Shown here: positions 7,856 through 15,581 of the stretch, in pieces
How the letters are laid out: every line of letters starts with the position of its first letter
Position numbering within the stretch: position 1 is the stretch's first letter
Assembly: GCA_963797475.1 (NCBI GenBank)
Contig: CAWCPR010000001.1
Location: 1,240,001-1,304,000 of the forward strand
Source: CAWCPR01 sp963797475
GTDB lineage: Bacteria > Chloroflexota > Anaerolineae > Anaerolineales > UBA4823
Length of the DNA stretch: 64,000 bases
Direction: 5' to 3'
Program-made: the position numbers and the translations under genes
The notes under the pieces: model-generated
Seen by the model: only the letters and a program-made list of their open reading frames with translations
Database searches by the model: none
What the model was told of the DNA's origin: nothing

Positions 7856-9421
7856 TTAACGTTTGACGAGCGGCAGGTATACCGGCTGGTCGATGGTGAT
7901 CTGGGTGGCAAAGACCCCGTCAGGATCCTGGTAAGCGTTCACCCACACCATATCTCCGGTCTTTAAGCCGGCGGGCGCGTCGATATCCGCATCGGCGAGA
8001 ATATTCTTGCCGTCCAGGATGATCTGGTCGCCATCTCGTCCGCGGATCCATCCACCGAAGCGGCCGCGGAAGTGGATACGGCCGAATCCTGGAGCAACAT
8101 GAGTCCAGATCGATAGGGCAGTGCGTTCGCCGCTGGCTGCGTCGTATGTGAAGTAAACCTTCACATAGGCTCCAATGGCCAAATCGCCATGCCGCATCTC
8201 TACCGTGGTCGTAGGAGTCGTCTGGAACGACACGCCGCTCACCTGCCAGGTGCCTGTTATATCGTTGGTTGGCAATATCTCCACTACCCCAAAAAGCTTG
8301 AAGCGCTGGGAGCCGTCTCTCGCCTGGCAATCATACGCTTCCTCACTTTCCAGTTTGCGGAAAAGCATGGCGCCATCTGTTGGATCATATAATCCCTCTG
8401 CACAGCCTCCATCCGCGAACGGGCCCTCTTCCTCTTCAAAGCGGGTTTTTTGTGTCGCCGTGAAGTTTACCCCGGCAAGAGTCCAGGTTCCGGTAAGGGT
8501 TCCGGTAAGCGTTCCGGTGGGCATTGAATCCACTGTCGCATAAATCTTGCTGGGCGGCTGGTAGTCTTTGAAGAATCCTTCGCAATGGCGGGCGTCGCGA
8601 GTGTATACCAGGACTGCATAATTGACGCCCTGGTCGTCGTAATACTTTACCCCGACGCAAGTGCCAACTTCGACCGGGTGCGGTTTTATGAAGAACTGTG
8701 TGGATGGCGTGGTCATGAACGTCAGCGACATGCCAGCGGTATCACTGATGATCCAGGCGCCGTAAAGATCATCCGGGAAAGTGACCACATAGCCATAAGC
8801 CTGGTTATAAGAAACTGGCCCTGCACAACGATACAGCTTCTCATTTCGAATCAGCCAGGCCTGGTTAACCCCATTTACCTCGTTGTAAAGCACCCCTGCG
8901 CAGGCGCCCACCGCCAGCGGTCCATTATGGGTATCGTAATGTGTCTGCGGAGAGCTGACGAATTCTACACCGCTGATCACCCAGGTTCCAGTGATCCCTA
9001 TGGTGCCAGTGACCGTGCTGGTATATGAGTTTGGGACCTGTTCGATCAAACCATAAAAGTATGTCCTGGCATGATCGTTGCATTTGAAGCGAAATTGCGA
9101 TTCAATTACATAAGCGTTATAGTTGTTCGGATCATAGCTTACGTGTACACATGCGCCAGGATAAAACGGGCCAAAGAACATTCTAAAGTGAGTGGCCTCG
9201 GTTGCAGTGTAGACCACACCATCGATCGTCCAACTGCCCACCAGGTGATTTGGGAAGCTTTCAACCACCCCATATACGTCCGTACCCGGTGGAATATTGT
9301 GGTCAGGTATATTTTGCCCCTGTTCAACTTTGCCCGCCAACGCTGGCGCGGTCACGGCCAGAGCAGCTATGAATAAGCCCAATAGTATGGGCAAGGACAA
9401 CAAGGCTAACTTACGTGTCAT
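7856..9421 (-). CDS. Secreted protein with five DUF5666-like repeats
   Basis: The 521-residue protein begins with a signal peptide (MTRKLALLSLPILLG...ALA, about 1-29). It then has five repeats of about 70-80 residues, each opening with Y/FGxVxxxP and followed by GxWxIxGVxF and a G(A/T)CVxVxY-like strand. They start near residues 49, 121, 205, 292 and 375 and resemble DUF5666. A last beta-rich segment (about 440-510, GWIRGRDGDQIILDGK) precedes the C-terminal tail PVYLPLVKR. Several repeats hold paired cysteines that could form disulfides. AGGAGG precedes the ATG. The function is unknown; an exported, possibly surface-retained protein is the safest reading. Confidence 0.75.
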   Translation of the reverse strand: MTRKLALLSLPILLGLFIAALAVTAPALAGKVEQGQNIPDHNIPPGTDVYGVVESFPNHLVGSWTIDGVVYTATEATHFRMFFGPFYPGACVHVSYDPNNYNAYVIESQFRFKCNDHARTYFYGLIEQVPNSYTSTVTGTIGITGTWVISGVEFVSSPQTHYDTHNGPLAVGACAGVLYNEVNGVNQAWLIRNEKLYRCAGPVSYNQAYGYVVTFPDDLYGAWIISDTAGMSLTFMTTPSTQFFIKPHPVEVGTCVGVKYYDDQGVNYAVLVYTRDARHCEGFFKDYQPPSKIYATVDSMPTGTLTGTLTGTWTLAGVNFTATQKTRFEEEEGPFADGGCAEGLYDPTDGAMLFRKLESEEAYDCQARDGSQRFKLFGVVEILPTNDITGTWQVSGVSFQTTPTTTVEMRHGDLAIGAYVKVYFTYDAASGERTALSIWTHVAPGFGRIHFRGRFGGWIRGRDGDQIILDGKNILADADIDAPAGLKTGDMVWVNAYQDPDGVFATQITIDQPVYLPLVKR

Positions 9422-9649
9422 AGATAACCTCCTAGGGTTCTTTCAGGATTAGAACCTTGAGACGTACCCATTCCTAATATTATTGTAGCATTCTGATTTG
9501 AAAAGTTACGGCGGGGGGGTAGTAAATAAGTACTGGCAAAAATGAGACCTTTGATTCGCGGAAGCGATGGTTAATCTTGACTAAGTCGATCAAACATACT
9601 ACACTTCAATAGGGCGATATCAGGCAGGTTTCAAATAACCAGGAGGGAT

Positions 9650-10790
9650 GTGAATTTGACCAGGCATCACGATATCTCATGTATTCTCCCACCGCATATC
9701 CTGGAGCGGATCATCGAGAACGGCACCCAGGAACAAAAGGCAAAAGCCACCGAAACGGCGCTATTGAGCGCCCAAATCCGCTTGCAGCGCCAGGAGGCGC
9801 TCGCCAAACCCAGCGCCTCGCAGGCCGGCCCAGGCAGCCGGGGTGCAGCGCAGGCTTTATACAGCCAATCACCAATCCGGTCTGCCGGGCCAGTTGGTCA
9901 GAAGCGAAGGCGATCCGGCGGGCAGCGACGTGGCGGTAAATGAGGCTTACGATGGCGCCGGCGCGACCTACGACCTGTATTGGGATGCGTACCAACGCAA
10001 CTCCGTGGACGATGCAGGGATGATCCTTGATTCGACCGTGCATTACCAGGTAGGTTATGACAACGCTTTCTGGAACGGCCAACAAATGGTGTATGGCGAC
10101 GGCGACGAGGATCTGCCGCCGGCGCAACGGCTGTTCAACCGCTTCACGATCGCTATCGATGTCATCGGCCACGAGCTGACCCACGGGGTAACGCAGTATA
10201 CCGGTGGGTTGAACTATGCCTTCCAGCCCGGCGCGCTCAACGAGTCCTTCTCGGACGTTTTTGGTTCGTTGGTCAAGCAGCGTGGCCTCGGGCAAACCGC
10301 CGCCAACGCCGATTGGATCATCGGGGAGGGCCTGTTCACCAGCAACGTCAATGGGGTAGGCATTCGATCGATGAAAGCCCCAGGGACCGCCTATGACGAC
10401 CCTGTGCTGGGAAAAGACCCACAACCCGCACACATGAACGATTACGTCAACACTGCCAGTGATAACGGTGGGGTTCACATCAATTCAGGCATACCCAACC
10501 ACGCTTTCTACCTGGTCGCGGTGGAGATCGGCGGTTCCGCCTGGGAGAAAGCCGGGCGCATCTGGTATGTGACCCTGCGTGACCGTATCCAACCCGGCTC
10601 AGCCTTCCAGGACGCTGCCAATTTTACCTTCGCTGTGGCCGGCGAGCTTTATGGGGAGAACAGCCTGGAGCAAATGGCTGTCGTCCACGGTTGGGCAGGC
10701 GTTGGCATCACTGTCGGCCAGGATTCCGGAGGCCAGAACCCAGGCTGCTTGAACGGCGTGATGAAGATGCTGGGTTTGAGAACCGGATGA
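9650..10790 (+). pseudogene. Protealysin-like M4 metalloprotease, frameshifted
   Basis: The first frame (9650-9943) encodes a protealysin-type propeptide with CILPPHILERIIENGTQEQ. The second frame carries the mature enzyme from about QRRLYTANH onward and ends at 10790. It has the zinc motif HELTHGV, the third zinc ligand in NESFSDVFG, and the catalytic His in NNGGVHINSGIPNHAF. The reading frame changes by one extra base somewhere in 9800-9845. With one base removed the protein would be about 379 residues, normal for protealysins. AGGAGG at 9641 serves either the GTG at 9650 or the TTG at 9656. All catalytic residues survive, so this is either a recent inactivation or a sequencing error. The next gene encodes its likely inhibitor. 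Confidence 0.85.
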
Positions 10791-11095
10791 TTATCCGAGT
10801 GGAGCGCAGCGGCGGATTCGCCGGGATGAGCCAGCGGGCAGTGATCGATACGGATCGGCTCGACCCTCAAGAACGCCAGGAACTGCTTGGTCTGGTGGAA
10901 TCGTCCGGATTCTTCGAGACGAAATTGGATTCCGCCTCCAGCCAGACCGGGGCCGACCGGTTCCACTACTCGATCACCATCGAACGCGGCCAGCAACATC
11001 GCACAGTCGAGCTGGGTGAGAACGATATCCCTGAAAATTGGCAGCCGCTGATCCAGCGAATTAACTCCCTGGCTCGCCGGTTCCGAGGCCAGTAG
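10787..11095 (+). CDS. Emfourin-like inhibitor of protealysin
   Basis: A 102-residue protein starts at an ATG that overlaps the protease stop codon (ATGA), which points to coupled translation. It opens MIIRVERSGGFAGM, has a helical middle (LDPQERQELLGLVESSGFFETK), then ADRFHYSITIERGQQHRTVELGEND and a C-terminal helix. This is the pattern of emfourin, the small protein inhibitor encoded next to protealysin in Serratia and in many M4-protease operons. The gene context makes the identification strong. It has no signal peptide, so it would bind the enzyme inside the cell or during export. It stays intact although the protease frame is broken. Confidence 0.8.
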   Translation: MIIRVERSGGFAGMSQRAVIDTDRLDPQERQELLGLVESSGFFETKLDSASSQTGADRFHYSITIERGQQHRTVELGENDIPENWQPLIQRINSLARRFRGQ

Positions 11096-11110
11096 AACAT
11101 TGCGGCGCAG

Positions 11111-11920
11111 TCAGGGGAGAGGTTTACGCGCCATCTGAAGTCTGGCAGCGCGCCAGCGTCTCCCGATGAACCCGGCTGCCTGGGCTGGCGGCACTATCCC
11201 ACCGAAAAGCTGCAGCACCTGGTTCAAAAAACCAGGGATATACACGGCGCGGCCGCGCAAGGCGTGTTCGATCGTCTGTGCAGCCACTTCGCCGACATCC
11301 CGCGTCGTCAACCGGCCCATAAACCCCTGGGCTTCGATGGCGTCAATCGTCCCGGCAGTGGTTGGCATGCCGGCCGGACAGAGCACAGTCACCGTCGCCC
11401 CGCGGCCGCTGACCTCGTCCCTGAGCGCCAGGGAGAAATCTAAGAGAAAACGCTTGGACGCCGCGTAAGTGGCTTTGACCGGCATCGGGTAGAATGCGGC
11501 CAGGCTGGAGACATTGACGATGCGAAACAGGGTAGAGGGATCGGCGTTGGCAAGCAAGGCGTGGGTCACTTCCAGAGTCGCCTCGATATTCAACCGGATA
11601 ATGGTGCGAATCTCTTCACGGCTGCGCTCGAGGAATGGACCCTCGTAGTCAAGACCGGCGACATTGATAAGAAACCAGAACGGCAGCCCTAAAGCCCGGA
11701 TCGACGTAAAAAGCGCTGTGCGCGCCGGCGGATCGGTCAGATCACAGGGGCGGTAGTGAACATTCACGCCATAAGCGTTTTTTAGCCCGCTGGCGAGCAG
11801 GGCTAATTTTTCCTCCTGCAAGTCCGTAAGAAATACATCCCATCCGCGGCTGGCGCATTCGACTGCGAAAGCTTTCCCCAGCCCGCCTGTCGCGCCCGTG
11901 ATAAAAACCAGGCTCTTCAT
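11111..11920 (-). CDS. Short-chain dehydrogenase/reductase (SDR)
   Basis: The 269-residue protein is a classical SDR: nucleotide-binding TGATGGLGKAFA (about 8-19), an Asp after beta-2 (LTDLQEEKL) pointing to NAD rather than NADP, the NVAGLDYEGPF segment in place of NNAG, and the active site Ser...YxxxK as VSSLAAFYPMPVKATYAASKRFL. The NVAG variant keeps the catalytic residues. It is transcribed divergently from a second SDR; the shared promoter region contains a repeated CAATTG operator. Its promoter has TTGACA and TATAGT with 17-bp spacing. Substrate unknown; the C-terminal basic tail RRWRAARLQMARK is odd. Confidence 0.85.
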   Translation of the reverse strand: MKSLVFITGATGGLGKAFAVECASRGWDVFLTDLQEEKLALLASGLKNAYGVNVHYRPCDLTDPPARTALFTSIRALGLPFWFLINVAGLDYEGPFLERSREEIRTIIRLNIEATLEVTHALLANADPSTLFRIVNVSSLAAFYPMPVKATYAASKRFLLDFSLALRDEVSGRGATVTVLCPAGMPTTAGTIDAIEAQGFMGRLTTRDVGEVAAQTIEHALRGRAVYIPGFLNQVLQLFGGIVPPAQAAGFIGRRWRAARLQMARKPLP

Positions 11921-11977
11921 ATACTGCTCCTCTTGAAGATTTTGTCATACAGCTTATCCGAACCGCTCATTTGGATA

Positions 11978-12006
11978 ACTATAGACCAGAATTCGAAATT
12001 TGTCAA
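11978..12006 (-). promoter_or_regulatory. Promoter of the leftward SDR gene
   Basis: On the minus strand TTGACA (complement of 12001-12006) and TATAGT (complement of 11978-11983) are 17 bases apart. The -35 box touches the leftmost CAATTG of the operator, so a bound repressor would block it. Confidence 0.75.
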
Positions 12007-12007
12007 T

Positions 12008-12039
12008 CAATTGTTTTAAACAATTGTATAAAACAATTG
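12008..12039. promoter_or_regulatory. Triple CAATTG operator, probable TetR binding site
   Basis: The palindrome CAATTG occurs at 12008-12013, 12021-12026 and 12034-12039, always 13 bases apart, with AT-rich spacers that make two overlapping near-perfect inverted repeats. It lies between two divergent promoters and overlaps both -35 boxes. The TetR-type regulator downstream of the rightward SDR is the obvious candidate ligand-responsive repressor. The binding is inferred from position and symmetry. Confidence 0.65.
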
Positions 12040-12065
12040 ACAAAATCCGGTTTTCCGGTTAAGAT
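12037..12065 (+). promoter_or_regulatory. Promoter of the rightward SDR-TetR operon
   Basis: TTGACA (12037-12042) and TAAGAT (12060-12065) are 17 bases apart. The first three bases of the -35 box belong to the last CAATTG of the operator. A GGAG at 12077-12080 follows as ribosome binding site. Confidence 0.75.
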
Positions 12066-12089
12066 GGGTCTGTAGAGGAGATTTTGAAA

Positions 12090-12980
12090 ATGGATGATCC
12101 ACTGGCTGGAAAGACATATATTGTCACCGGCGCTACTTCCGGCATTGGGCTGGCGACGGCTGAGCTGCTCGCCCGCCGCGGGGCGATTGTCTTTGGCGTC
12201 GGGCGCTCGCCGGAACGCTGCCAGGCTACGGAAGAACAACTCCGCTTGCTCCATCCTGAGGCGGATATCAAGGTTCTCGTAGCCGACCTATCCGTCCAGG
12301 CCGAGGTGCGCAAGCTGGCAGCAGAGATCCGCAGACAAATTCTCGCATTAGATGGGCTGATTAATAACGCCGGGACGTTCACTTTTTGGCTGGAGCTGAC
12401 TCCCGAAGGATTCGAGTCTCAGTGGGCCGTCAACCACCTGGCCCCTTACTTGCTGACTCATGAGCTCTTACCCCTGCTCGAAGCTGCCCCCACAGCCCGG
12501 GTGGTAACGGTCAGCTCAATGTCGCATTACAATACCCGGCTGCACTGGAACGATATCCAACTGCGGCGCCATTACAACTGCATGCTGGCTTACAAGCAGA
12601 CCAAGCTGGCGAATGTCCTGTTCACGGCTGAACTGAACCGGCAGTTGGGAGCCAGCTCGACAGTTCGCGCCTTCGCGGCCGACCCCGGGCTGGTTAACAC
12701 CCAGATTGGCATGAAAAAGACCCCCACTTTGGTGCGCTGGTTCTGGGATCGACGCCGGAAAGGCGGCGTTCCCCCACAAGAATCAGCCAGGGGAGTGGTA
12801 TTCCTGGCGACCGAGCCATCCATCCAGAACTCCGCAGAGATCTACTGGAAAAACTGCCATCCGAAAACGCCAAGCCCCAACGCTCTGGACGTGGACGCGG
12901 CCCGGCGCTTATGGAGACTCTCCGCCCAAATGTGCGGTATCCCAACAGATTTACCGAATCCGGAAAAGATTGATGGATAA
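12090..12980 (+). CDS. Short-chain dehydrogenase, retinol-dehydrogenase-like
   Basis: The 296-residue SDR has TGATSGIGLATAELLARRGA (about 11-30), an Arg in VGRSPERC that favours NADP, the NNAGTF motif, and the catalytic SSMSHYN...YKQTKLAN. Its extended C-terminus (DRRRKGGVPPQESARGVVFLATEP then GIYW-like AEIYWKNC) is typical of the retinol-dehydrogenase/WWOX-like SDR branch. I chose the ATG at 12090 because GGAG lies nine bases ahead; a TTG two codons earlier is too close. The TetR gene starts inside its last codons, so the two are co-transcribed. Together with the divergent SDR it probably handles a lipophilic carbonyl or alcohol that also induces the operon. Confidence 0.82.
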   Translation: MDDPLAGKTYIVTGATSGIGLATAELLARRGAIVFGVGRSPERCQATEEQLRLLHPEADIKVLVADLSVQAEVRKLAAEIRRQILALDGLINNAGTFTFWLELTPEGFESQWAVNHLAPYLLTHELLPLLEAAPTARVVTVSSMSHYNTRLHWNDIQLRRHYNCMLAYKQTKLANVLFTAELNRQLGASSTVRAFAADPGLVNTQIGMKKTPTLVRWFWDRRRKGGVPPQESARGVVFLATEPSIQNSAEIYWKNCHPKTPSPNALDVDAARRLWRLSAQMCGIPTDLPNPEKIDG

Positions 12981-13566
12981 GACGCCCGCACAACAATTGA
13001 TCCTGGAAGCAGTCGTGACGTGCATTGAAAAGTACGGGATCGACAAATTGACCACCCGCAAGATCGCCAGGCAGGCCGGAACGAACATCGCCTCGATTAA
13101 TTATTATTTTCGCTCAAAAGATCAGTTGGTGTCCGAAGCGCTGACGATGACCATCAATCATATGGAGCAAGATGTTATCGCCGAGATGGGAGCGCCGGGC
13201 TTGTCTTTTGAGCAGCGGTTAACAAACGTTTTTTATTATCTGATTGAAGGCGGAGTGCGCTTCCAGGGCATTACTACGGCCCACCTGTACAGCGCGGTGA
13301 TTGAAAAGCGCTACGACTCTCCAGGCGCGCGGGGAATCAATGCCATCTTTGATCACCTGGCTCACCGGGCTGCACAGGAATACCCAGATCACAGTTCGCA
13401 AGACTTGCGGTTTTTGCTCTCACAAATATTCGCATCGATCCTGTTCATCATGCTGGCGCCGAACTTTTTCACCTTACCCCAGAAATACCAGCCAACCAGC
13501 CCGGAGAACTGCCGGGTCCTGGCAGAACGGTACGCCCAGATCTTAGCGGAATTATTCGGAAAATGA
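12973..13566 (+). CDS. TetR-family transcriptional regulator
   Basis: The 197-residue protein has an N-terminal helix-turn-helix, ILEAVVTCIEKYGIDKLTTR then KIARQAGTNIASINYYFRSKDQLVSEAL (about 8-55), the standard TetR DNA-binding layout, and a helical ligand domain with a C-terminal CRVLAERYAQILAELF helix. The ATG at 12973 overlaps the end of the SDR gene by 8 bases, so it is the second gene of that operon. It most likely represses both divergent SDR promoters, including its own, through the CAATTG repeats at 12008-12039. The ligand is unknown. Confidence 0.88.
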   Translation: MDKTPAQQLILEAVVTCIEKYGIDKLTTRKIARQAGTNIASINYYFRSKDQLVSEALTMTINHMEQDVIAEMGAPGLSFEQRLTNVFYYLIEGGVRFQGITTAHLYSAVIEKRYDSPGARGINAIFDHLAHRAAQEYPDHSSQDLRFLLSQIFASILFIMLAPNFFTLPQKYQPTSPENCRVLAERYAQILAELFGK

Positions 13567-13702
13567 CGCCCAGCCGGAATCAGTCCAAATGCTGATATTA
13601 GGATATAAGACGGGGAAAAGCCTCTAAATTGTGCGCTAATGCGGAATTCAAATAAAAATCATCCCTATCCTCAGCGCACAGGTTTGCACGAAATAGCCGT
13701 CA

Positions 13703-13708
13703 TATAAT
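13703..13708 (+). promoter_or_regulatory. -10 box immediately before the ECF sigma gene (leaderless start)
   Basis: TATAAT directly abuts the first ATG (13709) and lies six bases before a second in-frame ATG (13715). No ribosome binding site exists. Transcription starting at 13715 would give a leaderless message. No convincing -35 box is present at the usual distance. Confidence 0.45.
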
Positions 13709-14826
13709 ATGGATATGAGAAACCCCGAAAGGATTGATCCAGAAACCCCAGAGCGAAAACCAGAGCATATTTATCCGCTCGAGCAAGACCGGGCTGCCCA
13801 CCTTCGCGCAGCCCGCAATGGCGACTCGCAAGAATTCGCAGGCCTGGTCGAGCCATACCGCCGCGAATTGCAGGTGCATTGCTATCGCATTCTTGGCTCG
13901 CTGCATGAGGCGGAAGATCTGGTGCAGGAGACGATGCTGCGCGCCTGGCAGCGGCTGGATACCTATGAAGGCAGAGGCTCTTTACGCGGCTGGCTGTATA
14001 AAATTGCGACGAACGCCTGCCTGGATGCCCTCGATCGCAGGCGGACCCGGCGCTCAATGCCAACCAGCGTCTTTCCGATCTCAAACCCAGGTGCGCCGAT
14101 CGACGCCCCTATCCCAGAGCCAATCTGGTTGGAGCCCTTTCCCGATGAGTGGCTGGCCCCGTCTTCGACCAGCCCAGAATCCCGCTTCATTTCCAGTGAA
14201 AGCATTTCACTGGCCTTCCTGACCGCGTTGCAGAGCCTGCCGCCGCGCCAGCGGGCAGTATTGATTTTGAGCGACGTGCTGGACTTTCCAGCCAGAGAGA
14301 CAGCCGAAATAACCGGGATGACCGTCTCAGCCGTCAACAGCGCCCTGCACCGGGCCCGTTCCACGCTCGCCAGTCGTTATCCCAGCCACGAAGTGGAAGG
14401 CCTGGCAAATTCCGAGCCGGACGTGCAAACCCAAGCGCTTCTGGATCAATACGTGCAAGCCTGGGAAACCGCCGACGTCGCCAGATTGGTGGCATTATTA
14501 AAGAAGAAGCGCGATTCAGCATGCCCCCTTCGCCTTCGTGGTACCAGGGGCGAGCTTCTATCGGCGAGTTCGCCGCCGCGACGGTTTTTGGGGACGATGG
14601 GATGTTTCCCAGCCAAGCGCGCGGCCGTTGGCGTTTCCTGCCGACGAAAGCGAACGGCCAGCCGGCGTATGCGATATTCCAACGCATGGCAACAGGCGAA
14701 TTCCTGGCCTTTGGCATTCACGTGTTGGCGGTCGCCGGCGGTCAGGTCTCTGAAATCACCAGCTTTATGGATCCTTCTCTGGTTGTGGCGTTCAATTTCC
14801 CCCAAAGGCTCAACCCGAACGGGTGA
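13709..14826 (+). pseudogene. ECF RNA polymerase sigma factor with SnoaL-like tail, frameshifted
   Basis: Residues 25-240 form an ECF sigma factor: region 2 with FAGLVEPYRRELQVHCYRILG, EAEDLVQETMLRAWQRLDTY and GWLYKIATNACLDALDRR; region 4 with LQSLPPRQRAVLILSDVLDF and ETAEITGMTVSAVNSALHRARS. The SnoaL-like C-terminal domain expected for this long-tailed ECF group starts with YVQAWETADVARLVALL, and then the frame is lost. One missing base in the A-run near 14500 restores LLKEEARFSMPP and continues through WYQGRASIGEFAAATVFG to 14826. As written, the frame would instead run to 15064 with unrelated residues. It is either an assembly error or a truncated sigma factor. In this group the tail controls sigma activity instead of a separate anti-sigma factor. 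Confidence 0.8.
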
Positions 14827-14837
14827 GCGTCACCGGC

Positions 14838-15557
14838 TTAAAGAAAGCTTTCCAGGTCGATTTCCTTCCAATCCAGCAAGATTAACCGGCCTCGCTCGAG
14901 TGAGATCGCTTCATCCTGTCGACGCTGGCTTTCCCGTCCTTCTTCAGAAGCTACTTCGACCCGCCGGACGGCCTTCTCCCAAACCTGGTCGCGCCAGTGA
15001 GCGATCAATTTGGTCACTAACCACTCATCCAACCTGCCCATGGAGATGTCGACAACCTCCATGACCAGCGATTGTTTCTCCAAAACCTCATCCTGGACAG
15101 CGTCGATCGTCCTGGCGATAATCTCATTCACATGGCAGTGATCCTGGTAGCGCAGGCGCCGCTGGTCCGGAGTCAACTGAGACCATTCAGGCTCCAGCTC
15201 ATCTGCGAGCGCCATGACCAAGTCGTAATTGATATGGGCATTGACACCAAGCAGCAAATTTTGCAGGGCATGGGTTGAGTGATGATTGGCTACGTCAAAG
15301 GTAAACTTCCAGATTTCCGGTGGAACAGTTTCTCCGGTTTCGTAGGTTTCCAAAGCATGGAAATAATAATCGGCAAAATGATCCAGAAGCCGGAGGACCC
15401 AGGATGGGTCGATAAAAATTCCATCATCCAGGGCAGAAAGCATGTTTTGCGTCATCATGGAATAACAGGTTAAAAAGACCGCCCGCCGGTCTGACGCCTG
15501 TTCCCACTGCTGCAACTGGGCTTGCATACGATCCAAGGTTTGGCGATGATCGAGCAC
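14838..15557 (-). CDS. DUF5995 family protein
   Basis: The 239-residue protein carries the DUF5995 signature NHHSTHALQNLLLGVNAHINYDLV (about 90-113), rich in His and Asn, and two further conserved acidic/His stretches (YYFHALETYE, QDHCHVNEIIARTI). The clustered histidines suggest metal binding, but no function is known for the family. The GTG start has GGGAG nine bases upstream. It is convergent with the sigma-factor gene and leaves only 11 bases between them. It follows the phosphodiester glycosidase gene on the same strand by 24 bases and could be co-transcribed. Confidence 0.75.
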   Translation of the reverse strand: MLDHRQTLDRMQAQLQQWEQASDRRAVFLTCYSMMTQNMLSALDDGIFIDPSWVLRLLDHFADYYFHALETYETGETVPPEIWKFTFDVANHHSTHALQNLLLGVNAHINYDLVMALADELEPEWSQLTPDQRRLRYQDHCHVNEIIARTIDAVQDEVLEKQSLVMEVVDISMGRLDEWLVTKLIAHWRDQVWEKAVRRVEVASEEGRESQRRQDEAISLERGRLILLDWKEIDLESFL

Positions 15558-15581
15558 GATTTGTTCTCCCGAATGGGTGAA

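Noticed and set aside
12084..12086. TTG two codons before the rightward SDR ATG as start
   Set aside because: It is only three bases from the GGAG, too close for initiation.
13709..15064. A 451-residue sigma factor as a single intact protein
   Set aside because: Residues beyond about 268 have no SnoaL-type content and look like the wrong frame, while the other frame continues the domain.
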